The position numbers and the translations under genes were made by a program. The notes below the pieces were generated by a model. That model had not been told where the DNA came from. It ran no database searches and worked only from the letters and a program-made list of their open reading frames with translations. 64,000 nucleotides of DNA, from assembly GCF_020520425.1 (NCBI RefSeq), contig NC_079489.1, positions 86,255,810-86,319,809 of the forward strand, in the 5' to 3' direction. The stretch comes from Spinacia oleracea. Its lineage: Eukaryota > Streptophyta > Magnoliopsida > Caryophyllales > Amaranthaceae. This document shows positions 33,081 to 44,460 of the stretch, in pieces; position 1 is the first letter of the stretch; every line of letters begins with the position of its first letter.

Positions 33081-34338
33081 GGCGTATTTTTATTTTTCAT
33101 TTTCATTTATTTTTGTTTCTCCTCTTTTTTATGTATTTTATATGTCTAACACTTTTGTAAAAAGAATATTTTTTTTATTGGACCGAATCCTTGGTAAGGA
33201 TTGCCTACGTATCTTGTCAGAATCAGGTCGCGCGTAGTTCTAGCTTTTGAATAAGTTCTAGTATGCCGGATTTCGGTAGATATGCCCTGAGGTGGAAACA
33301 TACTACTTAGTCGGTCAAATGAGTGAAGTATTGTCATTATTTTCATCTGCCCTTTTTTTGCCATAAGTCGTGTAAAACATGAAATTCGAAATTTGATTAA
33401 TTTGTATGGCTATATTCTTGGTTGGTAAGCCTATTTGGATACGTACTATACCCCCCAAGTGTTCGTTATTTTTCCGTTGTGTGCGGATAAAATGACGAGC
33501 ACTTCTGAAAAGAAATTTTTTTTGTCAGGCAGAGAGTTTCAACGCCCAGGCTGGGGCGTCAGAAATTTCGGCGCCCAGCCCTGGGCGCTGAAAATGACTT
33601 GGGCGGTCAATTTTTGACGCTTTGCTTCACATGTTCTTGCATTTCTTTCTTTTTTTTCTTTTTTTTGTGCCTTGATATTTTGCTCGTATTTAAAGGCCAA
33701 TTTTGAGGCTACTTTGGAGGCTTTTTTGACTGTTAGCGTGAAATGCGTTTTTGTCCGAATCAATTTTTTCTATTCGTGACTCGAAACAGTTTTGAAAATG
33801 GGGTTAGGGTGCGGAAGTTATGAAGATCTTTGTGTAGGTTTTTGAGGTGTTGTTAGTGAAGGGTATGATGGAATCTATGTTTTATGAATCTTTTTTTTTT
33901 TGGTAACATTTGCATTGTTTTGGATTTTGATTTCCTTTGATTCTTGGTTGCATGGATTGACTCTTATGATGACACTGGTTTGGCTTTTTAGGTTTTGGGG
34001 ATATGAATGGGATAGTGTGGTTTATTTTGCGGGTTTTGGGAATTGGTTCCCATGGCACTATTTCAAAATCGAGTGGGCTTTGTTTGTTGGGCCTGGAGTG
34101 GGCCGCCTCTTTATTTTTGTATTTTGCAAGTACATTTGGTGTTTATTTAGTGTTAGAATAAAAAATTTTAGGAGAAATATTACGCCTTTATTGATTCGGA
34201 AAGTAAGGAAAACACACTGAAATAAAACTGACCCATATCCTAAGGGGCCTTAGGACCATCTAAAGTCTCTGTTATTTTTATTTTTCTATCAATCTAAAGA
34301 ACTACTTGGCGCTTTTTACTAATGGTGCTCTATGTGGC
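33081..34338 (-). mobile_element. E2 spacer between gag-protease and PMD gene
   Basis: About 1.2 kb where RT, RNase H and integrase would be expected in a complete element. I see none of their motifs. It has a stretch shared with E1 (GGATTGCCTACGTATC near 33200 and 24250), a palindrome module at 33537-33596, and T-rich tracts. Confidence 0.7.
33537..33596 (-). repeat. GCGCCCAG palindrome module, E2 internal
   Basis: The left unit is shortened (ACGCCCAGGCTGGGGCG), the spacer is TCAGAAATTTCG, and the right unit is complete (GCGCCCAGCCCTGGGCGC). Confidence 0.85.
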
Positions 34339-37304
34339 TCAAGCCTGGGGTTTAGTCTCATAAAACTTCGGTCCTTCACCTGTACTCATCTTGAATTCCA
34401 TTCCTTTTGCATTGACCCACTGATATGTCTTCACCCATCCGTTCTCGACCTCTTCTAGTGTTGATGCAGGAGAGATTAACCGGGTTGGATCGAAACCTTC
34501 ATCTTGTAAAGCTAGGGTAGTCATCACAGTCTCGTTCTCCATAGGCCTTGATTCGTTAAACAATGTCCATAGAGCCTGGTTGTCCAATATTTTAGCTGTT
34601 TTAGTCTTGGTGAGGTGGGGTGCCTCATCCAAGGTGTGGCAGTCATGGAAAATTTCAAATCCGGGTTTTAGCAAGCCATCCTGAACGAAGGGTTCAGGGA
34701 AATCACAGCATGGGTGTTCTTCTCCTTCCCGATCGAACATCCCGTTAAGGGTCCTTTGATATGGGGGAAGGAGGGTGGTTTGTTTGGCTTTGTTAAGGCG
34801 TAGCCTAGACAGGCGGTCAGCAATATCTTCCTCCGTTGGTTCATAACCTAAGCCAAAGGGAGTAGATTTGTCGGGAAAAGGATGGAATGTGTATTCCTTC
34901 TTCCTTAGGCCCAATGGGGTTCCTGGGAAATAACCTTGAGCTAACAGCATTCTAGGATGACTCGGGATGCATGCGGGTCTAGGAATGCTGGGTCATAATC
35001 TTCGATGAACTGGATTGTTTCTTCCATTTGAAACCCGTAAAGGTCGTCTGCAGTTTCGGCCGTTCCAACCATAGTGCAACTGACGTCGAGAGGAGGGGCG
35101 CGGATTTCTAGTATTACCCCGTTATGGTTAAGTTTAACCATTTGGTGCAAGGTAGAAGCCACACCTCCTAAGTCATGGAGCCAAGGTCGCCCCCAGAGGA
35201 GGTTGAAAGTGGGCTTGATATCGATTATTTGAAACTCCGTGGTGCGTGCCACAGGCCCGGTTTGTATGGCAAGGTTGATTTTTCCCAATACAGGCCTTCT
35301 GGAGTTATCATAAGCTCGCACCCCTTGCGTGGAGGTTTGGAAGTCATCGTTTCCTAGCCCCAAGCAATGGGCGGTTCACAATGGGCAGACATTAACTGCC
35401 GAACCATTATCTACGAGCGCTAGGGGGATGTTTTGTCCTTTGCATCCAACCACTAGGTAAAGGGCTTTATTGTGAGCACCCCCCTCTTTGGGTAAGTCTT
35501 TATCGGTGAAAACTATGGCCTTTTCTCCGGCATCTCTCGTGACATGGCTAACCAATGAGTCAGGTGTGATATCTGTAGGTACTGAGATGAGGTCAAGTGA
35601 GCGAATAAGCTTTTCGCGATGTTCCTTTGAAGTACACATAAGATCCCAGATGGTAATCTCGGCCTTGGTTCTTTTTAGTTGTTTCAGGAGAGGATTTTCA
35701 ATGACTTCTGCGACGGTGGCGTGCCGTTCATTCTCAGGAGTTTGCCTAACCGGGATATCGTCCATAGGAGGTGGGTGAATATCCGGTTGGTATATTCTTC
35801 CGGATCGGGTGAGGTTGTCGACCTCGGGCTCCTGAGGGGTGGTGTCAATGAGAGCATACCCGGGCCAAGTTTCAGTGAAGAGGTCCTGGCCCGACACTTG
35901 AGATAGGTAAATATCTTCAGCATCATCATTCCACACACCGCACACTTCTCTCTCGATTCGATCCATAGGGACCATAGCGAGTGGTGCACCTTGAGGTGTA
36001 ATATACACCGTGGGGTCGAAATTCTCTGGTTGGTCGAGAGAGATGTGACAAGAGCCGAGTGGGCTCTTGTTTTTGTTGGGTTTGCCAACGTTAGGGAGAG
36101 GTATCACTTCATCCTCTATCATGTCCTGGATCGTATGTTTTAGATTCCAGCAGTTTTCAGTGTCATGCCCATTTCCTTGATGGAATTTGCAGTAAGTACC
36201 TTCGACCCAATATTTGCTTTTGACAGGAGGGTCACGGGTGGGGCCTATAGGTCTCAACTTTCCTTGATTGGTTAGTCTTTCAAAGGCTTGTACCAAAGTC
36301 GACCCGAGTGGGGCAAACTTTCGGTCTCGGACCCATCTTCCAGGGTTTCTTCGGGCGGGAGTTTCTTCTACAGCATGGACTTCTTGGGCTTGGGATGTGT
36401 TACCCCGATTATAGGTGTTGTTCTTATATGTGGGTTTGCTTTGTATGGTTTTGGCGAGGTCGTCCTCGATCTTTATTCCCACATCATAAACTCTTTTGAA
36501 AGTGTCACGTCCCAGGTACCTAAGGTGTTGTCTGTAAGCCGGGTCCAGGTTGTCAATGAATTTTTGGACCAATTCTGTTTCGGGAGGCCTATTGATTAGC
36601 TGGGCCGCCTGGTCCCTCCATCTAGCAAAGTAGGTCGTGAAACCCTCGTTTTTCTTTTGGAAGAGAACTTCCAGCTCGCGCATGGTGACTTGGAAATCCA
36701 TGTTCGACAAGTATTGCTTGATGAAGACATTGACAAAGTCTTCCCAAGTGGGGAAGAGCTTAGGGTCCTGGTGATAGTACCATTTGAGCGGCACAGGTTC
36801 CAAGGACAAAGGAAAGGGAGGTAAGTACATGGACTTGTCCACGCCTTTCAAGTTCATGGCATTCACAAAGCTCAGTAGATGATCACGGGGGTTGTCCGTG
36901 GCCTTGAACTTTGGTAAGTCAGATGAACTGAACTTTTCTGGTAGTTTGCCAGGAAAAGGTTCAGGATCGAGGGAGAAGTATTTGCTCCCCATGGTTTGCT
37001 GTAGGACCATTTTTTCAATCCTCTTCTCGTTATCGAGGTCATTTTTGGCTTGCACAGCCGCTAAAGCTTTATTTTCCATTTTTAGTTGGCCCATAAGTTG
37101 GGTCATTTGGACCATCTGGTCTCGCAAATCTTCGATGGACATGTTTGAAGGTGCGAATCGAGGTTGGGGAAGCGGAGATCCTTGAAATGAGGGACGACGG
37201 ACGGAGCTTGGAGTCACTAAACCTGATGTTGGTGATGTATCTTCGAGACGCACTAACCGTCGATTCCCTGATCGGCACCAAGTGGCAGGACCAGTCCTAG
37301 GCAT
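34339..37304 (-). pseudogene. E2 gag-protease, one stop and one frameshift
   Basis: From ATG 37304 the first 642 codons give a Tat/Ogre gag: a gag core (about residues 185-265, DFVNVFIKQYLSNMDF and QKFIDNLDPAYRQHL), the Cys/His motif YCKFHQGNGHDTENC, and the protease start LALVDNGSAVNVCPL with its D-x-G. An in-frame TGA at 35378-35376 interrupts the protease. The same frame reopens and runs to 34941 (VLGKINLAIQ, LLWGRPWLHDLG). At about 34945 a one-base shift moves to the frame 34950-34339, the usual linker before RT (GYFPGTPLGLRK). The polyprotein then ends without RT. The damage is light and fits a young insertion. Confidence 0.88.
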
Positions 37305-38509
37305 AAGATAAGCTAAAGTTTAGGTTCCCAAAGTTTCAAGCATTACTTAGTCTAGACTTCGACTCTCTAAATTGATTTTTCACTCTTTCTTTTGTCGGTA
37401 CACTTTTTGGTTTTTTTTATTTATTTTCGTCATTCTTGTGGATTTTCGAAACACTTGCCCGTGTGACATTCATAGTTATTAGCACGTTCGGTTTTGGTGC
37501 CGAGCATTGTCGTCGTAGGAGGCCCAACAACGACGCAAAGAGTTATTAATTTTTTCACGAGTCGCTTTTGAAATCGAGTGCTTTTCTTACGCCCTCGTAG
37601 CAATTCTTTTTACGAACATTTTTTGTGCTACGTATTTTCCTTTCGCGCGGGTACCGAGGCTGCTGAGCTTGACCAGAAGGCCAAGCAGCAACTTCAGCGC
37701 CCAGCGAGGGGCGTGAGAAATTCTGGCGCCCAGCCAGGGGCGTTGAAAAGGCGTCCCTGGCTGGTTCTCGTTTTTTGTCTTCTGTTTATGCGACTTCGAT
37801 TTGCGTGCTTGCTTAATAACGTCCTTTACGCGTAACAGCGATTGTGGGATTCGTTACAGGCCATCCCGAACGTTGCTTATTTTTGTGGCGATCATTCGGG
37901 TTTGCAGAACACGTGTTTCGGTATAACTCTTTGGCAAATTAGTCTATGAATGTTTGGGCAATTTTTAAGGTCGTTGGTTTTCTAGGATAGTTTGTCGCAC
38001 ACAATCACATATTTCGCTACACATAACTACATTACAAACATGGATTTGAAAATTAAATATGACACATAGTTTATGATAGGCTTCTATGGGTAGTTTATTT
38101 GCGCCTGGCTTGGTACCGCTTCTATCGTAGATCCAACACATGCCCCGGTCGAGGTAGTGTCTTCAACAGACGAATTTCGCTCAAGAGGCCAACCCGCAAG
38201 TGCAAGCCAAGGGGGCATGCAGGCGAGAGGGACCTAATGAGCGAGCGATTGGGTTCGGGATAGGTGTACTACCTGCACAAGTACCGAGTGAGAAACATGC
38301 GCGGCGTATGCACCCCCCTGTTGGCGCAAAAAGGGTATCCTTAGTCCCAACTCCCGAGGGAGCCGAGATTCGTTATGCGGTTCTGCCCGTTCACATTAAT
38401 ATGCTGATTTTCAGGTCGTCCCAACTTGATGGGGAAATAAACGCGGGGTAGGATCGTTTCACCCTTCGGCTATTTTGATTACCTACAAGCACGAGTATTT
38501 CCTTCACTA
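37305..38509 (-). mobile_element. E2 5' leader
   Basis: About 1.2 kb between PBS and gag. It aligns with E1 25560-26770. It contains a palindrome module (37692-37750) and no convincing frame. Plus-strand frames here are not maintained between E1 and E2. Confidence 0.75.
37692..37750 (-). repeat. GCGCCCAG palindrome module, E2 leader
   Basis: GCGCCCAGCGAGGGGCG, spacer TGAGAAATTCTG, GCGCCCAGCCAGGGGCG. Both stems carry changes that keep most pairing. Confidence 0.85.
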
Positions 38510-38527
38510 TCCCCAGCGGAGTCGCCA
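38510..38527 (-). other. Primer-binding site of E2 (tRNA-Arg type)
   Basis: TGGCGACTCCGCTGGGGA on the minus strand, the known Tat/Ogre-type site, one base from the LTR. Confidence 0.85.
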
Positions 38528-38528
38528 C

Positions 38529-39989
38529 TGTGAGGGGGTCGAAAAAGCACGAGGCTAATGCGTGACCTCGTCCCTCGTGGGTGTGACGATTCTTTTTATT
38601 CAATCAAGTGTAATTGGATTTCCTGTGAGTATACACCCAATTGACTAGTAATATAGGAGTCGCCATTCAGTTTTTAACGACAATGAGAAAAACTGACAAA
38701 ACCCGGTTATCGTGACATAAAGGGAGTGCAATTATGTTTGACCACGACGGCCGTAGGTTCCCTTGTGATCCCTGGTGTGGGGATCTCTCAACATACACCC
38801 GCAAGGTAGAGATTGAGGGTTCGGGGACTGTAACTACCGAGAGGAGTACTTCGCTCGTCGATAACTCCAGAGGCAGGATATCCTTACTAGCTCAGCATAA
38901 ATAATTGAAGGGACATGTGTTAACTATTAAACTAATCTGAGTTGATTTTAGCAATATGCAACAGATAATACTAATTCGATCGTGATTATCTGATTTAAAT
39001 AGCATTTAAGGGACCTAGCATGATAATCCGATTTCCCAAAAATATTATATTCATTAGGCGTGATAGAACAATCAGATTTAGTTAGTTTAACAGTTCATAA
39101 AAAGGGCGAGGAAAGCAGTTAAATCATCGAAAAGGGACACATTACGACGCACCCTTGAGAGGTGCGTCACGGTTCTCAGAAAACTAACCACTTTGACTTT
39201 GCTATTTCTCCTTTTTATTTAACGAATCTCAATTATGGGACAGGATACGTTCTGTTCGATTTATGGATCGATTGCGACAGAACGCGTGAACAGTTTCGCA
39301 ACGCGAGGCTTAGGCTAAGGGTTGGAGTCAATACTCAGAATATAATTATGTGTTGTGTGTGTTCTTTTCACGTCGAATTTAGGGGTCTATTTATAGGGAA
39401 GAGTTCGTGGAAAGATAGAATTGCAGAGTTCTAATCCACAAAGAATTAGGAAAAAACACGTACCCAGGTATTTTCAGCGCCCAGGCCTGGGCGCCGAAGA
39501 TTTTGGCGCCCAGAGCCAGGCGTTGAAAATAGGGTCTGGGCTGTTTTCTTCAGTCAGATTCGGATTCCTGAAATCCGTAGAGTTTGAGACTTAATCGAGT
39601 CTTTTAGCGCGTATCAATTTTATGACGGAATGCGTCTGGGCCCATTACGAACTCTAGGCTCGTTAGGATTTTAATTAATACGTAACTCTTATTTCCGAAT
39701 CATATTAGGAATAGGATTCTCGCAGTTTTCTATCTCATTTAGGATTTATGTTGGAGTGCAACACCTAATTCTGACAGGTTTCTATCTTTTATGACTTGCC
39801 ACTTTTAGAAGCTACCCTTTACGGCAGTTACTATTTTTAGCAGGTTTCCATAAATAGCAGGTTTCGGGTGAAATGAAAAGGGGAATTGAGATTCGTTATT
39901 TTATAGGAGATGCGTTGTCAAGTGGAGATTTACGCTTTCATCATCGAACCTTTCCCTTTCGGGAATGGGGACAAAAGTAGGTGTCTACT
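38529..39989 (-). mobile_element. 5' LTR of E2
   Basis: 1461 bp, equal in length and nearly identical to 27671-29131. Its first base on the minus strand is A rather than T (AGTAGACACC), a terminal change. A palindrome module lies at 39471-39531. Confidence 0.92.
39471..39531 (-). repeat. GCGCCCAG palindrome module, E2 5' LTR
   Basis: Same as 28613-28673, except GCGCCCAGAGCCAGGCG in the second unit. Confidence 0.85.
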
Positions 39990-39994
39990 GAGAG

Positions 39995-40646
39995 ATAGAA
40001 TTGTAGAGCTCTAATTCAAGAAGAATTAGGAGAAAACACGTACCCAGGTATTTTCAGCGCCCAGGGCTGGGCGTCAAAGATTACGGCTTCCAGCTCTGGG
40101 CGTTGAAAAAAGGATCCAGGCAATTTTAGTGCCCAGGGTTGGGCGGTGAAAATGATGTTTGGGCCGAGTTCTTTGTCAGATTTGGACTTTTAGAATCCGG
40201 AGTGTTTGAGACTTATCCGAGTCTTTTAGTGCGTATTAACTTTATGACGGAATGCGTCTGGGCCCGTTACGAACTCTAGGCTCGTTAGGATTTTAATTAA
40301 TACGTAACTCTTATTTTCGAGTCATATTAGGAATAGGATTCTTCTTGTAATTTCTATCTCATTTAGGATTTATGTTGGAGTGCAACACCCAATTCTGACA
40401 GGTTTCTATCTTTTATGACTTGCCAATTTTAACAACTACCCATTACGACAGTTACTATTTTTAGCAGGTTTCCATAAATACCAGGTTTCTATAAATAGCA
40501 GGTTTCTATAAATAGCAGGTTTCGAGTGAAATGAAAAGGGTGGTTGAGATCCGTTATTTTATAGGAGATGCGTTGTCAAGTGGAGATTTATGTTCTCATC
40601 ATCGAACCTTCTCTTTCGGGTATGGGGACAAAAGTAGGTGTCTAAA
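39995..40646 (-). mobile_element. 5' LTR of E1, proximal part (after E2)
   Basis: Continues the E1 LTR interrupted at 27670. It matches 19777-20429 and ends GGTGTCTAAA, followed by the CTATA target copy. Confidence 0.9.
40051..40153 (-). repeat. GCGCCCAG palindrome module, E1 5' LTR (three units)
   Basis: Matches 19838-19934 but is more decayed (GGCTTCCAGCTCTGGGCG; AGTGCCCAGGGTTGGGCG). Confidence 0.85.
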
Positions 40647-41378
40647 CTATATATCGTTGGGACTTGGTCACTTGGGGTAGTGTTAAATCATAGATAGGAA
40701 TAAAAAATAAAAAATAAAAAATAAAAAATAATAGCTGATGGGTAAACTATGAGACCAATTAAACGACGTTGATTTTGCATGAATAGATTTTGAGATATAA
40801 ATTTATCACTAGAAATTTATATTCCATTTAAATCGGAGACATGACTAGCTAGTTTTCTTCGTATAATAAAGGGAAAAAAAACTTACATGCTAGTAACAAA
40901 AATCTAACGAAACTAACACAAGTTGGTGGAAAGCACACATTTTGATTTGGAGGTTACAGGGTTGACCCTTCATCAACTGCGAAAATTTGGGAGTAGCTCA
41001 AGCGAAAGGCTGCGTAGTTGGGATGACTACCATGTGATTAGAGCTATCAAAAACTGACTCGACCAAACCCATAACCGACCATGACCCAAAATTTTGGTAA
41101 AACAGTTAACCCGAAACCCAACCTGTACCCGACCCGAAAAAACCTATAACCGATTTTAACCCGACGTTGTATGACCCGAACCCGAACCCGACACTCGACC
41201 AAAAGATAATCGATAACCGAACTGACCCGGCTGAATAATTATCCAACCCCGATTCGATACCCGACAATGACCTTAACCCGATTTTTACCAGATAACACGC
41301 TTGAATATTTTGAGATGACTAAATCAGATATGACTCGATCTTAACCCGTGTCCGAAAATGAATCCGACCTGAATTTTA
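40647..41378. other. Low-complexity intergenic stretch
   Basis: An (AAAAAT)n tract (about 40707-40733) and a long degenerate run of ACCCGAACCCGAC words (about 41060-41290). A 49-bp segment at 40868-40916 recurs at 41529-41582. No coding sequence seen. Confidence 0.55.
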
Positions 41379-41485
41379 ACAACAACAACAACAAAGCCTT
41401 AGTGCCAAAATGATTTGGGGTCGGCTAACATGAATCGTCGTAGGAGATCGTCATTGTCACCAATCAAACCAGAAAGGAGCAGGAA
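41379..41485 (-). mobile_element. RTE-type LINE 3' end, heavily truncated
   Basis: On the minus strand it reads GATTCATGTTAGCCGACCCC, then TTTTGGCACTAAGGCTTTG and a (TTG)n tail. This is the 3' end shared by plant RTE LINEs and related SINEs. Only about 100 bp remain, and no target duplication is evident. Confidence 0.6.
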
Positions 41486-41582
41486 GTAAAAAAAAAAACA
41501 AGGAAGAGAAAGTGGAATTAATGAAAGTAAAGGGAAAAAAAAACTTACATGCATGCTAGTAACAAAAATCTAACGAAACTAA

Positions 41583-42674
41583 GGAAAATTTGCCAAATAC
41601 AACCCAAAAAACTTTGTACTTTACGGGTTACAACCTCAAACTTTCATTTTTACAAATTACAACCTCAAACTTAATCCCGTACTTTAAATTACAAACCGAT
41701 GTCGTATTCCGGTTAATACTTTTCAAATTTCAAGTTCAAGTTTCAAGATCCAATAATGTTTAGGGTTGTTTGTAATCACTTCCCTAAACTAGGATCATTT
41801 CAAAATAAGAGCATATCAAAGATCAAACCTTTTCAACATTAAAAGGTCCAATCTTTGAGATTCAAGACTCTTAAGTTCAATATTTCAAGTTCAAGTTCAA
41901 TATTTCAAAGTTCAACATTTCAAGTTCAATGTTTTAAGTCAAATATTTCAAGATTCAAACTTTTCAAGTTCAAGTTCTATGTTCAAAATCCAAGACACTT
42001 TAGGTCGAGCAACTTGACCTAAAGTAGAGATTTTTGCTTTGAATCCGTGTCGGGCGCACTTATTCTTAAGGAGTCGCTTGGCGTTCGGATCTCATGTGCT
42101 AAAATGAAAATTCAATACCGCACTTTCAATAATGCAAGTTCAATACCGCACTTTCCATTATGCAATTTCAATTTCGCACTTTCAATTATGCAATTTCAAT
42201 TCCGCAACTTTACTTGCCCAGTCCTTCTAGGCAATGTGGTTTCACCTCCTAGTCCATTTCTAGGTGGTCTTGTACTTTACTAATTTTGCACCTATTTTCC
42301 ATTGTGATGTTGCTTTACTTGTTTATTGCTTCCATCACCTAACATGCTAAATACAACAAAATACAAGGTTACACCGCGCTTAACAAAGATAATTTCTTGG
42401 ACAAACTGATCTTAGGTTCCCTTAAATTAACTTTAAAGCAAAGTGGTCACAATGCAAAGTAGAAATTCTATTTGTTCTAAATTCAAACCCACATAGTCTA
42501 AACTAGGGTATTTTCTAAAATGTTGTGCCACACACTTGAATTATTTTTAAAGCTCGCGGAATAAGCATCTCGTTCCCTTGCCCGGATCTTACCCATCCGT
42601 TTCTAAGATTCAATACCTTATCCTAATAGAGTCATTTTTGGGTCTTTCCAAACGAGACCCTAAATAATGTTTGG
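41583..42674 (+). mobile_element. Decayed LTR end of a Tat-type gypsy element (boundaries uncertain)
   Basis: The stretch ends just before TGGCGACTCC (42675-42684), a Tat-type primer site on the plus strand. It includes a 28-bp degenerate tandem repeat (42106-42205, TTCAATACCGCACTTTCA type) and a run of TTCAAGTTCAA words (41860-41990). The left border is not defined, and the interpretation as an LTR is inference from the primer site. Confidence 0.4.
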
Positions 42675-42684
42675 TGGCGACTCC
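42675..42684 (+). other. Partial Tat-type primer-binding site
   Basis: TGGCGACTCC matches the core of the tRNA-Arg-type site. The bases after it (TTCAAAATAC) do not extend the match. Confidence 0.45.
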
Positions 42685-42904
42685 TTCAAAATACAAAGGT
42701 ACAAAGGTTCTAAAACCGCCCCCGTAGGAAGGGAAAGCAACGTACAAAAAACCCCCCTACATATCCCTTTAGCATTGAGTAAATCTTTGGCTTCATAGTC
42801 GAGTACTATTTCAGCATTTTTTACTAGCCGAATAAACTCACCGATTGTTTCTTCTCTTGGTTCACTTATATAGAACTTCTTGAAGCATCTAAATCCATCA
42901 GAAG

Positions 42905-43469
42905 TTAATTGAGTAAGACGGAGACATAAATCCTTTCGCTTATTGGTGAACCTAGCAGACTCAAGTGATCAACCAATGATAACATGTAGTTCACATGATC
43001 CCTAAGTGGTTTACCAACTCTTTGTTTAGAGCGAAGGACTTGAGCATGTGTTTCTTGGACTTCTTGCCTGAAACATCTGTTATGAAGATCAACCTTTATC
43101 CCTTTCATTGATTCAATCAATTCATGGACATTTAGGTCTCTTTCCTCCGTTCTTCCACGACAGATATCCCTTAGATGCACGAGAAGCATATATATATGGT
43201 TCTTAAGCTACAAACCTTCTATGCCAATCGTCAGGGATATTGCTCAGCATGAGACTCATGACTTTGTTGAGATCCGCTTCCCATGCGGCGTGTCTTTCAG
43301 GAGTCATGTCTCTTGCATAATTTCTTGGCATGGGGTAGAACAGTGCATACTAAATGCCATTGAGTTTCACTACTTCAACCAGCTTATCTTGCCATTCAAG
43401 AAAATTTGTTAGGTTCAACTTGATTATAAGCTCAGAAACCTTGATGATGTTTTGATTGTTGTTTTCCAT
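42905..43469 (-). pseudogene. Copia gag remnant
   Basis: From ATG 43469 (MENNNQNIIKVSELIIKLNL, then LTNFLEWQDKLVEVV) a frameshifted continuation (43189-42905) reads LRSKQRVGKPLRDHVNYMLSLVDHLSLLG. This parallels the E3 gag (LNGKNFLDWQRNLQIVL; LETKLKKGEPVSPHVLKMIG). Frameshifts and stops rule out function. Confidence 0.7.
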
Positions 43470-44460
43470 AGTTAAAAATACAATTGAAAAGAATAAACCA
43501 ATAAATAACCATTCATATTTTCTCTTAACAAAATTAAATTCTAGCATACATGCATAATTCAATATTTATTAAGCATTTTATTCGAGTTTTTGTGTTCCAA
43601 CAGGTGTGAATAAAATGAATCTAAGATCCTTAAATAATTGAAGAATTAAGCACGTTATGTATTCTGACTCAATTCTAAAATATTTTAGGTAAGCAAATCA
43701 TTTGCTAATAGTCTAGAAATTACTCTTGGTTGATAGGTACGTCTAAGAACTTATTAGGTAAACCTATCCCATTTTCCACGACATAAAAGGACTCCTTACT
43801 TATATCGTTGAGTTTCACCAAAACTAACATGTACTCACAATTATTTGTGTACCTTACCCCTTTATAATCAACAAGTAACACCTCGCTATGGCAGAAAACT
43901 ATTACTTAGATTGATGTAAAGGTTATCCAAGTAAGTGTTATTTTGGAATGACACCTTTTAACTCAATTTTAAAGTTTGGAACTTAAGGCTCTTACTATGT
44001 TGGTTAGATTTTAAGTGAACTAAAATCCTTAATCATGCAACATAATCAAGCCACAATGTCATGCATTATTAAGACATATTTAAAGCAATAAATAACTTAA
44101 AACATGCATAAGATTTAAATGTGATCTAGTATGGCCCGACTTCATCTTGAAGCTTCAACTTCAAACTCCGTCTTGAAAATGACTTGGAAACTCCGTCTTG
44201 AATTTCACCATGGGAGGCGCCATTTTCTTCAAATAGGATATACTATAATTAAAACTAATTACAACATTTTGATGGTACGCAGACCATATTTAAATAATGG
44301 TGCATTAGACCAATTTTACATTCAAATTAATGGTACGCAGACCATATTTTCTATCCTATTTGGGCCATACTAATCACTTTCCATAACCTGTAAAACAATA
44401 CATTTACAATATACCATTCACCCATTCATTTATCAATGAATGGCTCACATAGCAAGTTAG

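Larger units (their letters stand above)
27671..39989 (-). mobile_element. E2: Tat/Retand-like gypsy element with antisense PMD gene
   Basis: A 12.3-kb element in minus orientation: 5' LTR 38529-39989, PBS 38510-38527, leader, gag-protease (37304-34339), antisense PMD gene (31183-32981), tandem repeats, polypurine tract and 3' LTR 27671-29131. The flanks are GAAAG (27666-27670) and GAGAG (39990-39994), a 5-bp duplication with one change. Both LTRs are 1461 bp and look almost identical, so insertion is recent. RT, RNase H and integrase are absent, so it would need help from a relative to move. Confidence 0.92.
16547..40646 (-). mobile_element. E1: Tat/Retand-like gypsy element with hAT and E2 nested inside
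   Basis: In minus orientation: 5' LTR (26793-27670 plus 39995-40646), PBS (26774-26791), internal region (20430-26792), polypurine tract, and 3' LTR (8 bp at 16547-16554, then 18908-20429). Removing E2 (27671-39994) and the hAT with its duplication (16555-18907) gives two LTRs of about 1530 bp and a 9.4-kb element flanked by CTATA. The tRNA-Arg-type PBS, the polypurine tract AGTGGGGGCTAAC and the 3' tandem repeats place it in the Tat/Ogre/Retand lineage. I see no gag, protease, RT or integrase, so it is non-autonomous. Confidence 0.85.

Noticed and set aside
33900..34220. Plus-strand hydrophobic frame of 106 codons in E2
   Set aside because: T-rich spacer, no conservation with E1, and it ends in unrelated sequence.
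19838..40153. CRISPR-like reading of the regularly repeated palindromes
   Set aside because: Spacing is kilobases, not tens of bases, there are no unique spacers, and the host is a plant nucleus.
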